Assembly: GCA_030612585.1 (NCBI GenBank) | Contig: JAUWNP010000099.1 | Location: forward strand, 1-16,145 | Source: Anaerolineae bacterium | GTDB taxonomy: Bacteria; Chloroflexota; Anaerolineae; B4-G1 | Direction: 5' to 3' | DNA length: 16,145 nt | Shown here: positions 1 through 6,977 of the stretch, piece by piece | How positions within the stretch are numbered: the stretch's first letter is position 1 | Layout of the letters: every line of letters starts with the position of its first letter | Notes under the pieces: generated by a model | The model's database searches: none | What the model was told of the DNA's origin: nothing | The model's input: the letters and a program-made list of their open reading frames with translations, nothing else | Position numbers and translations under genes: made by a program

Positions 1-1
1 A

Positions 2-757
2 CTCTACTACCAGATCCGCGAGCAACTGCGCCAGCAAATCCTGAGTGGCCTCCTGCGGCCCGGCGATCTTTTGCCCTCGGAAATGCAGATCTGCGCCGAG
101 TGCGGAGTCTCGCGGATGACGGCACGCGTGGCACTCACACAACTGGCTAACGAGGGACTGGTCGTGCGCAAGCGCGGCAGGGGAACCTTTGTCGCGCCCC
201 CCAAGGCTACTTTCCACGAGATTCCATTCTCCCTGTCAAGCTATACGGAAATCATGGCCCGCCTCGGCCTCCGGGCAGGAGCCCATATCCGCGGCCAGGA
301 GGTGGTGCCCGCTCCCCCGCCGATTGCAGAGCGGCTGCAAATCGCGGTCGGTGATCCGGTGGTCAGGATCGAGCGAATTCGCTCCGCAGGTGGTGAGGCC
401 ATGTCGTTAGAGGTCTCCTTCTACCCTCACAGCCGTTTCCCAGCCCTTGCCGAACAGGACCTGACCGACCGCAGTATCTATCGAGTGCTGGAGGAACTGT
501 ACGGCGTCGTCCCCGCCTACGGTATAGACACGACCGAACTCTCCGTCGCCGGTGCCTACGAGGCCAGTGAGTTGGACATTAAAGAGGGAATGCCCATAGT
601 GTTGTGCAGCCGCGTGAGTTACTTTGAGCAAAATGTCCCCATCCAGTTTACGCAGACGATTCACCGGGGGGATCGTTTCCGCTCGGTCGTGCGTTGTTCC
701 CGCGAGCAGCTCCTTTGTGTAGAGCGCTCGGAAGATAATTCTAGTTCAGGAGGATAA
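2..757 (+). CDS. GntR-family transcriptional regulator with UTRA ligand domain (5' end outside window)
   Basis: The reading frame is open from base 2, so the gene starts upstream. The first ATG, at 71, lies inside the DNA-binding domain and is not the start. The N-terminal part is a GntR winged helix-turn-helix: LYYQIREQLRQQILSG, then RPGDLLPSE, then SRMTARVALTQLANEGLV and a wing ending KRGRGTFVA. From about residue 80 of the visible part the protein matches a UTRA effector-binding domain (HutC subfamily), with FSLSSYTEIMARLGL, GDPVVRIERIR and PIQFTQTIHRGDRF. HutC-type regulators usually repress a neighbouring catabolic operon and release DNA when they bind a pathway metabolite. Here the gene sits at the head of the kinase/aldolase/AOR cluster and probably controls it, with a ligand I cannot name. 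Its last codons contain the GGAGG ribosome binding site of the next gene, two bases away, so the two are co-transcribed. Confidence 0.9.
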   Translation, partial: LYYQIREQLRQQILSGLLRPGDLLPSEMQICAECGVSRMTARVALTQLANEGLVVRKRGRGTFVAPPKATFHEIPFSLSSYTEIMARLGLRAGAHIRGQEVVPAPPPIAERLQIAVGDPVVRIERIRSAGGEAMSLEVSFYPHSRFPALAEQDLTDRSIYRVLEELYGVVPAYGIDTTELSVAGAYEASELDIKEGMPIVLCSRVSYFEQNVPIQFTQTIHRGDRFRSVVRCSREQLLCVERSEDNSSSGG

Positions 758-759
758 AG

Positions 760-1162
760 ATGACCCCTTATGAGACCCGTGAATCTCTGGAAAAGGTCCT
801 GACCAGGCTGGCCGAACTTGTGCAGACGGACCCGGCTTTCGTCGAAGCCAGTCAAGGCAAAACTCTCACCGTCAGCATGGAGTTCCCCGACCTGGAAGCC
901 TTCTTTTACACCCACTTCCGCGACGGTCAGGTGGAGGCCGGACTGGGAGAAGCCGGCGGAAAGCGCCACGGTCGAACTGGTCTTAGATAGCGACGTCTTC
1001 GACCGCGTCTTCAGCGGCCAGTTGAACCCTGCCAAAGCGGCCATGAAGGGAGACCTGGCCTTCTCTGGAAATGTGGCCGCCGCCATGCGCTTCCAGGGGG
1101 TGCTGTCCGACTTCGTCCGGCTCTACCAGCAGGCGAAGCAGGAGTCAGGGGAAGCCGCATGA
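760..1162 (+). pseudogene. SCP2 sterol-binding domain protein, interrupted by a +1 frameshift
   Basis: Two overlapping frames together make one SCP2-like (sterol carrier protein 2) domain of about 133 residues. The first starts at ATG 760 (GGAGG at 749-753) and runs MTPYETRESLEKVLTRLAEL to VEAGLGEAG. The second continues ESATVELVLDSDVF, then FSGQLNPAKAAMKGDLAFSG, and ends QQAKQESGEAA at the TGA at 1160-1162. The join needs one base skipped near 945-961, for example G958. Uncorrected, the first frame runs into unrelated residues and stops at 990. The NPAKAAMKGDLAFSG stretch is the typical SCP2 core. SCP2 domains bind lipids or other hydrophobic ligands; the role in a catabolic operon is unknown. 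The stop overlaps the next start (ATGA), so operon structure is intact and the lesion is recent, an assembly error, or less likely a recoding site. The skipped position shows no classic programmed-frameshift slippery motif. Confidence 0.75.
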
Positions 1163-2175
1163 ACGCCCTGGTCACCGCCCGGTTCGACGAGGCCGCACTG
1201 AGCGTCCTGCGGCGCTACGGCCAGGTGACGTACGCAGGCTTCGTCGACGAGCAGCGCGTGCTGGCCGGCTCGAAACTGGTGCGGGCCTTGCAGGGAGTGC
1301 ACGTCCTAATCACCGAGGTGGATCAGGTCAAAGGGTACGTGCTGGCCAAAACGCCCGGCCTGAAGGTCATCGCCTGCTGCCGGGCCGACCCGGTCAATGT
1401 GGACGTGGAGGCCGCCACCGCGCATGGTGTTCTGGTGCTGCGCACCCCTGGCCGCAACGCGGACGCCGTCGCCGACCTGACCGTGCTCTTCATGCTCGCT
1501 CTTCTGCGCCATTTCCAGCCGCTGGCGGCCATGCTCCGCCAGCCCGGCGACGGTATAGAGAAACTGGCGCGGGCCTTCTTCGAGTACAAAGGCGCAGAAT
1601 TGTGGAAGAAGACGGTCGGGCTGATCGGACTGGGGGCCGTTGGGCAGCGGGTGGCGCGACGGTTGCACCCTTTCGGGGCCAGCGTGATCGTGTATGACCC
1701 CTACGTATTGAGCAGCCAGGCGGCGGAAGTCCAGGCCACGCTGTTCAGCCTGGAAGAACTGTTGGAGGTCTCCGACGTCGTCAGCCTGCACGTGCCGCTC
1801 ACCGAGACCACCCAGGGGATGCTGGGCGAAAGGGAATTCCGGCGGATGAAGAAGGGCGCGTACTTCGTCAACACCGCCCGCGCAGGCCTCACCGACGAGG
1901 CTGTGCTCTACCAGGTCCTGCGGGACGGCCACCTGGCAGGCGCGGCGTTGGATGTCTTCGCTGACGAGCCCCCTTCGCCCGACCATCCACTGTTCAGCCT
2001 GTCCAACGTCATCGCCACGCCCCACGTCGGCGGCAACACAGCCGAGGTCGCGATCCACCAGTCGCAAATCGTCGTCGCTGATCTGGTTTGTCTGTTGGAG
2101 GGCGGCCGGCCGGAACACGTCGTCAACCCCGAGGTGCTGGAGCGATTTCGCTGGGCGGAGGGTGAAGCAGCGTGA
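1159..2175 (+). CDS. D-isomer-specific 2-hydroxyacid dehydrogenase (NAD-dependent)
   Basis: This 338-residue protein has the usual family length and order. An N-terminal catalytic half-domain is followed by a Rossmann NAD-binding fold starting around residue 153 (VGLIGLGAVGQRVARRL). The catalytic arginine lies in VNTARAGLTDE (about residue 238), the glutamate in DVFADEPPSPDHPLF (about 268) and the histidine in ATPHVGGN (about 288). The family interconverts 2-hydroxyacids and 2-oxoacids with NAD(P)H. The substrate cannot be read from sequence; phosphoglycerate, glycerate, erythronate-phosphate or lactate types are all possible. The ATG overlaps the SCP2 stop (ATGA), and its own TGA overlaps the kinase GTG, so translation is coupled on both sides. 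In this cluster it most plausibly handles the hydroxyacid made after aldehyde oxidation, or acts on the kinase substrate. The family assignment is firm and the specificity is open. Confidence 0.9.
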   Translation: MNALVTARFDEAALSVLRRYGQVTYAGFVDEQRVLAGSKLVRALQGVHVLITEVDQVKGYVLAKTPGLKVIACCRADPVNVDVEAATAHGVLVLRTPGRNADAVADLTVLFMLALLRHFQPLAAMLRQPGDGIEKLARAFFEYKGAELWKKTVGLIGLGAVGQRVARRLHPFGASVIVYDPYVLSSQAAEVQATLFSLEELLEVSDVVSLHVPLTETTQGMLGEREFRRMKKGAYFVNTARAGLTDEAVLYQVLRDGHLAGAALDVFADEPPSPDHPLFSLSNVIATPHVGGNTAEVAIHQSQIVVADLVCLLEGGRPEHVVNPEVLERFRWAEGEAA

Positions 2176-3686
2176 CGCCAGAGTGTGTGGTAGCGCTTGA
2201 CGCCGGCACCGGGTCAGGGCGCACAGCCGTCTTCAACCTGGAGGGCCACCTGCTCGGCTTGGCCTCCGAGGACTGGATGTTCCGCGTGCCGGAAGACGAG
2301 CCGCTGGGCTGCGAGTTCGACCCGGCGCAGGTGTGGGCCACCCTGGCGCGCACGACGCACCGAGCCCTGTCTCAGACCGGAGTGCCGCCGGCAGCCGTCC
2401 GGGCCATCAGCGCAACCAGCCAGCGGGACGGTGTTGTCTTCCTCGACGGGCAGGGACTAGAACTGTATTGCGGGACGAATCGTGATGCCCGGGGCGTGTT
2501 GCACGCCGAGGAAATCGCCGAGCCGTTCGGGGAACAGGTCTACCACATCGCGGGGCGCTGGCCGCTGGGCCTGGGCGCGGCCGGGCGGTTGTGGTGGTTT
2601 CGCCAGCACCGCCCAGAGACCTATGAGCGCGTGGCCAAGATGCTGATGATCAGCGACTGGCTGATCTACCGGCTGTGCGGCGAATTTCGCTCGGAGCCGA
2701 CCAACGGTAGTTCCTCGCTGCTCTTCGACGTCCGTCGCCATGAGTGGTCGGTTGAATTGGCCGAGACCCTGGGCTTCCCGCCGGACATCTACCCCCCGCG
2801 CGTCTATCCCGGCGCCGTGGTGGGTGCGCTCCGTGACTCGGCCGGTGCCGACCTCGGCCTGCCGAGCGGCATCCCCGTGGTGATGGGGGCGGCCGATTCC
2901 CAGGCGGCTGGCCTGGGGTGCGCCGCTTTTGACGACGGCGCGACCTTCGCCATCGCCGGGACGACGCTGCCACTGCAAATGGTGCTGGCAGAACCGCTCC
3001 TCGACCCCGCGCACCGCTTGCAGACCGGAGCCTATCTCATCCCGGACCGCTGGGTGTTGGAAAGCAACGGCGGCCTGGCCGGGGCGATCTATCGCTGGTT
3101 CGCGGAGACGTTCGCCGGCGCCGACCCGGACTATGACCAACTGGAGCAGGAAGCAGCCGCCGCGCCCGCCGGGCAGGTGCTGGCGGTGCTCGGACCGCAG
3201 GTAGCGGACTTTAGTTGTCTGCGCTTCCCCCCTCCGTCGTTGTTCCGCTTCCCGTTCCTTGGCGCTATTGAGGAGCCGATCACGCGCGGGGCCTTCGCAC
3301 GCGCCATCCTGGAGAGCGTGGCGTATGCCATCCGCGGCAACCTTGAGCAGGTCATCGCCGTCAGCGGTCGGCCGGTGCCGGCCCTTCGGCTTCGCTCAGG
3401 ACAGGCCCTCCACCTGTGCGGTGGGTTGGCGCGCTCGGGTTTGCTGGTTCAGATCGTCGCCGACGTCTGCCAGCGGCAGGTGCGGGTGCCCGTCGTGCGC
3501 GAGGCCAGTTGCCTGGGGGTGGCCATCTGTGCGGCGGTGGGCGCCGGCGTTTTCCCCACCTTGCAGGCCGCTGCGCGGGCGATGGTGCACTGGGAGCCGT
3601 TGGTCGAGCCGGGTCCCACGGCCCGGCGCTATCGCCGTCTCTACTCCCAGTGGCGCAAGTTGCTCGACAAAGCGTGTGATCTATAA
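2172..3686 (+). CDS. FGGY-family carbohydrate kinase, LsrK (autoinducer-2 kinase)-like
   Basis: The protein has 504 residues, normal for FGGY kinases. The start is GTG, overlapping the previous stop (GTGA). The N-terminal phosphate-binding loop is VALDAGTGSGRTAVF (residues 8-22), the catalytic aspartate probably lies in VMGAADSQAAG (about 242), the second phosphate motif is AIAGTT (about 262), and the C-terminal adenosine motif is LCGGLARS followed by QIVADV (about 415-430). The middle segment, with SATSQRDGVVF, DARG and MISDWLIYRLCGE, recalls LsrK as I remember it; xylulokinase or glycerol-kinase relatives are less similar there. FGGY kinases phosphorylate a sugar or polyol with ATP. No lsrF or lsrG partner is visible, so the substrate need not be autoinducer-2. 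An 8-residue insertion (RLRSGQAL) sits directly before the CGG motif and is encoded by a 24-nt repeat unit described separately. The insertion keeps frame, but its position next to the nucleotide site could affect activity. Confidence 0.9.
   Translation: MTPECVVALDAGTGSGRTAVFNLEGHLLGLASEDWMFRVPEDEPLGCEFDPAQVWATLARTTHRALSQTGVPPAAVRAISATSQRDGVVFLDGQGLELYCGTNRDARGVLHAEEIAEPFGEQVYHIAGRWPLGLGAAGRLWWFRQHRPETYERVAKMLMISDWLIYRLCGEFRSEPTNGSSSLLFDVRRHEWSVELAETLGFPPDIYPPRVYPGAVVGALRDSAGADLGLPSGIPVVMGAADSQAAGLGCAAFDDGATFAIAGTTLPLQMVLAEPLLDPAHRLQTGAYLIPDRWVLESNGGLAGAIYRWFAETFAGADPDYDQLEQEAAAAPAGQVLAVLGPQVADFSCLRFPPPSLFRFPFLGAIEEPITRGAFARAILESVAYAIRGNLEQVIAVSGRPVPALRLRSGQALHLCGGLARSGLLVQIVADVCQRQVRVPVVREASCLGVAICAAVGAGVFPTLQAAARAMVHWEPLVEPGPTARRYRRLYSQWRKLLDKACDL
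3381..3408 (+). repeat. 24-nt in-frame insertion of a short interspersed repeat inside the kinase gene
   Basis: The tetramer GCCC occurs at 3381-3384 and again at 3405-3408, exactly 24 nt apart, and the intervening bases are the repeat core CTTCGGCTTCGCTCAGGACA. Removing one 24-nt unit restores a smooth kinase sequence: VPAL joined to HLCGGLARS. The unit therefore looks like an insertion with a 4-bp duplicated flank. I recognise this core, and its reverse-strand peptide (LSEAEG), as a widespread short repeat of some environmental bacteria, including Chloroflexota; that is recalled knowledge and was not searched here. It shares the CGCTCAG heptamer with one arm of the repeat pair near 16030. 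Confidence 0.7.
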
Positions 3687-3777
3687 TTGATTGTAGTTCC
3701 AGTTCTTCTCCTGTGGGCACTCATTTTGCTGAATAGAATGTGGTACCCGTAGGTTCTTGATAACTTCAGAGTTTCAA

Positions 3778-4263
3778 ATGCTCGCTCCCTTGGTAGACGA
3801 TTCGGAACCCCTTGCTCCGTGTGCTCGCTGCGGCGTGGAAGTGCCCAGCAGCACTGAAGGGTGCTGGAAGCTGTTCCACGAAGTGCTCGCATTGGAGTAT
3901 AGCGACCTGGCCTATGGTGCCGTTCATCTTCTGACCGTAGGTGCGCACGCGCTACAGCACTCGGAGGACCACGGTCCAAGGTCGAACACATTCCACTTGA
4001 TCCGCTTGTGCATGCTCTTGGAATACGCTGGTGAACCAAGGATAGGTCAGAATCCACGGTGGTTTCAAGCGGAAATCAACGGCAAGCGCAAGGTGACGTA
4101 TCTGGAACCACCAAAGGATCGGGGCGAGGTGACGATCATAGACGTGCACGGCGCGGCGAGTCCAGAGGAGCACGCTGAACGCGTGTACCGGTGGGCGAGG
4201 TCGGTATGGGACGCGCACGGCACCCATCACGAGTGGGCGCGGGAGTGGCTGAAGGAGAGATGA
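3778..4263 (+). CDS. DUF5946 family protein of unknown function
   Basis: The 161-residue protein starts with a CARCGVEV cysteine pair. It continues with GCWKLFHEVLALEYSD, then YGAVHLLTVGAHALQHSED, then HLIRLCMLLEYAGEP. It ends with YLEPPKDRGEVTIIDVHGAA, AERVYRWARSVWDAHGTHHE and AREWLKER. This order of motifs, with the CxxC pair, the histidine-containing helix and the EPP and HH elements, is what I recall for DUF5946. No function is established and I do not assign one. The start is uncertain: ATG 3778 or an upstream in-frame TTG at 3757 (seven more residues), and neither has a convincing ribosome binding site. It is flanked by 91-nt and 118-nt gaps in an operon that otherwise has overlapping genes, and its base use is visibly less GC-biased than its neighbours. 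That suggests it was inserted between the kinase and aldolase genes. Confidence 0.7.
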   Translation: MLAPLVDDSEPLAPCARCGVEVPSSTEGCWKLFHEVLALEYSDLAYGAVHLLTVGAHALQHSEDHGPRSNTFHLIRLCMLLEYAGEPRIGQNPRWFQAEINGKRKVTYLEPPKDRGEVTIIDVHGAASPEEHAERVYRWARSVWDAHGTHHEWAREWLKER

Positions 4264-4381
4264 ATGGGGAGAGGGACGTTCGAGGTGGGTGAGCAAACGA
4301 TGGCCGAAAGGGTTCATACTTTGGCCAGACTTGAATGAAACGCGCCTGATTGGCTACATCACATTTTGAGGTGAAACTGAC

Positions 4382-5014
4382 ATGAGTGAACAAGAACTTC
4401 GTCTGGAAATCGTCGCCATCGTAGACGAACTCTACGAGGCCCGGCTGATCACGCCCACCGGCGGCAACGTCTCGGCGCGCATCCCCGACGAGCCTGATGC
4501 CTTCCTCATCACGCCCACGATGTTGTACAAGGGGGGCTTGCGCCCGGAGAACATCGTCCGGGTGGATGGCACCGGCAAGTCGGCTGAGCGTCGCCAGCGT
4601 CCCTCGGTGGAAACGGGGATGCACCTGGCGATCTACGCGGCCCAGCCCGACGTGGAGGCGGTCATCCACTCCCACGCCCCGATGTCCACGGCCCTCGGGC
4701 TAGTGGAGGGTAGCATCCCACCCATCACCGTGGACGCCGCCCCCTTTGTCCACACGCAAACCGTGCCGTATGGGTTGCCTGGAGATCCGACCCTGATCGA
4801 GCGCGTGGCGCAGGCGTTGGCTCACAGCCCGGCAGTATTTTTACAGAACCACGGCCTGGTCACCGTCGGCTGGACGCTGCGGCACGCAGCAAACCGGGCG
4901 CTGGCCCTGGAAGGGGTGATCCGCACCCTGCTGGCCTGCCGTCTGCTGGGCCAGGAGCCAGCCACAATGCCCGAGGAGACAGTCGCTTTGTTGCGGCAGA
5001 TGGGCGTGCTCTGA
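4382..5014 (+). CDS. Class II aldolase/adducin-family protein
   Basis: The 210-residue protein matches the L-fuculose-1-phosphate aldolase and L-ribulose-5-phosphate 4-epimerase superfamily in length and motifs: an N-terminal TPTGGNVSARIP phosphate-binding loop, SVETGMHLAIY with the catalytic glutamate (about residue 77), zinc ligands in VIHSHAP (about 96 and 98) and a third histidine in LQNHGLVTVG (about 156). These are Zn-dependent enzymes that cleave a phosphorylated sugar to dihydroxyacetone phosphate plus a short aldehyde, or epimerise it. The start ATG has a strong ribosome binding site, GAGGTGA at 4368-4374, seven bases upstream. With an FGGY kinase upstream and an aldehyde oxidoreductase 13 bases downstream, an aldolase role is more likely than an epimerase role. 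The actual sugar is not readable. Family identity is secure. Confidence 0.9.
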   Translation: MSEQELRLEIVAIVDELYEARLITPTGGNVSARIPDEPDAFLITPTMLYKGGLRPENIVRVDGTGKSAERRQRPSVETGMHLAIYAAQPDVEAVIHSHAPMSTALGLVEGSIPPITVDAAPFVHTQTVPYGLPGDPTLIERVAQALAHSPAVFLQNHGLVTVGWTLRHAANRALALEGVIRTLLACRLLGQEPATMPEETVALLRQMGVL

Positions 5015-5027
5015 TGCAAGGGGGTGG

Positions 5028-6977
5028 ATGATGCCGAACGGCTACTGGGGGAAAGTTCTCTTCGTCAATCTGTCCACCGAGCAGATCGAGGCGGAGATGC
5101 TGCCCGAAGCCGTCTACCGCCAATACCTGGGCGGGTATGGCCTGGGTGTGCACGTCCTGTACGAGCGGATGCCGACGGGGGCCGACCCCCTCGGCCCGGA
5201 GAACATCATCGGCTTCTTGCCGGGGTTGCTCACTGGTAGCGGCGCGCCCTTCAGCGGCCGTTTCATGGTCGTCGCCCGCTCGCCGCTGACGGGAGCCTGG
5301 GGCGACGCCAACTGCGGCGGCAACTTTGGGCCGGAGTTGCGAGGGGCCGGGTACGACGGCCTGTTCGTCAGCGGCGTGGCCGAGCGCCCGGTGTACCTGT
5401 ACCTGGACGGCGACCGGGCGGAGTTGCGCGATGCGACAGACCTATGGGGGCTGGACGCCAGCGAGACGGAGGAAGCCATCCGCAGCGGCACGTCGTCGGA
5501 CGTGCGCGTGGCCTGCATCGGTCCCGCTGGCGAACGGTGCTCGCTCATGGCCGCCATCGTCAACGACGGCGGGCGCGTCGCGGCGCGCTGTGGCCTGGGC
5601 GCGGTGATGGGCGCCAAGAACCTCAAGGCCGTCGCCGCGCGGGGAAAAGAGCGCCCGCCGCTGGCCGATCCAAAGACGTTCAAATCCGCCGCTACCGAGT
5701 ACCGCCGCCTGTTTCGTCGCGGCCCCTCCCGCTTTAGCTCCCTCATCCCGCCGCTCCTCATTCGCTGCTTGCCTATCGTCCGCCGCTTCCGCGCCCGGCT
5801 GAGCGGGGGGCCGGCGCAGATGGTGATTGACTCCTTCCGCCGGTATGGCACAGCGGTCGGGACGGCGGCCCTGGTCGAACTGGGCGACACCCCGGTGCGG
5901 AACTGGACGGGCGTCGGTTTCCGCGATTTTCCCCTCTCCCTATCCGCCGGCCTGAGCGACGAACTGGTCATCCGCCACAACGTGCGACCTTATGGCTGTC
6001 ACTCCTGCCCGGTGGCCTGCGGGGCCATCTTCTGTCTGCCCGATGGCGGCACGGGCCACAAGCCGGAGTATGAGACGCTGGCCGCCTTCGGGCCGTTGGT
6101 GATGAACGACGACTTGGACGCCATCGTGCGGTGCAACGAGACCTGCAACCGGGCCGGCCTGGATACCATCTCGACCGGCGTGGCCGTGGCCTTTGCTCTC
6201 GAGTGCTACGAGAAGGGCTGGTTGCCGCCAGAATTGAGCGACGAACTCCCACTGCGTTGGGGAGATGGCGCGGTCATCGTCGAACTGGTGCAGCGCATTG
6301 GACGGCGGGAGCCTGGTCTGGGGGAGTGGCTGGCGGACGGTGTGCGGCGAGCCGCAGAACGGGTGGGGTCAGAGGCTCAGGAGGCCGCCGTGCACGCTGG
6401 CGGCCAGGAATTGCCGATGCACCGGGGGTTGTACGAACCCGGCGTGGCGCTGGGCTACCAGGTGGACCCGGCCCCGGGACGGCACACGGCGACTCTTTCT
6501 GGCATCGCCGAGCTGGAGCCCTTTGCACCCTACTTCGCCCTACACGGCCTCAAGCCCGCTGGCCGGTACGACTATGCGGCCAAGGGCCCGACCTTTGCCA
6601 CTGTCATCCCCGTCCTGCGGGCCTTTGACAGTCTGGGACTGTGTCACTTCGCGCTGCAGATGGGCAGCCCGCCTTTCCTGGACTGGCTGAACGCAGCCAC
6701 CGGCTGGGGGTTCGACGAGGCCGAGTTCTTCCGGGCCGGGAAACGGATCCAGGTGCTGCGCCACGCCTTCAATGCCCGGGAGGGGCTGCCGCCCCGGTTC
6801 TCGCTGCCGGCGCGCGAACGGGGCGAACCGGTGCAGACCGTGGGACCGGTGGCCGACATCACGCTGGACATGGAAGCGATGACCGCCGGGTACTTCGCTG
6901 CACTGGGCCTCGACCCAGATACAGGCATGAAACGTGAAACGGGAAACGCGAAAAGTGAAGTGAGGAGGAAGATATGA
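5028..6977 (+). CDS. Aldehyde:ferredoxin oxidoreductase (tungsten-pterin AOR family)
   Basis: The protein has 649 residues. The N-terminal domain shows YWGKVLFVNLSTEQIE, then LGGYGLGVHVLYERMP, the pterin-binding GRFMVVARSPLTGAWGDANC and GGNFGPELRGAGYDGLFVSG. The [4Fe-4S] ligands are present as Cys324, Cys327 and Cys331 (GCHSCPVACG) and a distal Cys539 (LGLCHFA), so the cluster site looks intact. The family oxidises aldehydes to acids with reduction of ferredoxin, using a tungsto-bispterin cofactor, and is found in anaerobes. No dedicated ferredoxin gene is in the window. ATG 5028 and ATG 5031 are both possible; the GGGGG at 5020-5024 is better spaced for 5031. The stop overlaps the aminotransferase start (ATGA). 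The last residues (after DPDTGM) are unlike the usual AOR C-terminus and are encoded by a heptamer tandem repeat, noted separately. The likely job is oxidation of the aldehyde released by the aldolase. Confidence 0.93.
   Translation: MMPNGYWGKVLFVNLSTEQIEAEMLPEAVYRQYLGGYGLGVHVLYERMPTGADPLGPENIIGFLPGLLTGSGAPFSGRFMVVARSPLTGAWGDANCGGNFGPELRGAGYDGLFVSGVAERPVYLYLDGDRAELRDATDLWGLDASETEEAIRSGTSSDVRVACIGPAGERCSLMAAIVNDGGRVAARCGLGAVMGAKNLKAVAARGKERPPLADPKTFKSAATEYRRLFRRGPSRFSSLIPPLLIRCLPIVRRFRARLSGGPAQMVIDSFRRYGTAVGTAALVELGDTPVRNWTGVGFRDFPLSLSAGLSDELVIRHNVRPYGCHSCPVACGAIFCLPDGGTGHKPEYETLAAFGPLVMNDDLDAIVRCNETCNRAGLDTISTGVAVAFALECYEKGWLPPELSDELPLRWGDGAVIVELVQRIGRREPGLGEWLADGVRRAAERVGSEAQEAAVHAGGQELPMHRGLYEPGVALGYQVDPAPGRHTATLSGIAELEPFAPYFALHGLKPAGRYDYAAKGPTFATVIPVLRAFDSLGLCHFALQMGSPPFLDWLNAATGWGFDEAEFFRAGKRIQVLRHAFNAREGLPPRFSLPARERGEPVQTVGPVADITLDMEAMTAGYFAALGLDPDTGMKRETGNAKSEVRRKI
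6929..6963 (+). repeat. Heptamer tandem repeat (GAAACGN) at the 3' end of the AOR gene
   Basis: Successive 7-nt units are GAAACGT, GAAACGG, GAAACGC, GAAAAGT and a degenerate GAAGTGA. Because seven is not a multiple of three, each unit is read in a different codon phase and gives a low-complexity tail (KRETGNAKSEVRRKI). The last units merge into the GAGGAGG ribosome binding site of the aminotransferase gene (6962-6968). Confidence 0.75.

Noticed and set aside
4321..4381. Separate promoter for the aldolase gene (TTGAAT near 4331)
   Set aside because: No acceptable -10 box at the right distance; the resemblance is too weak to list.
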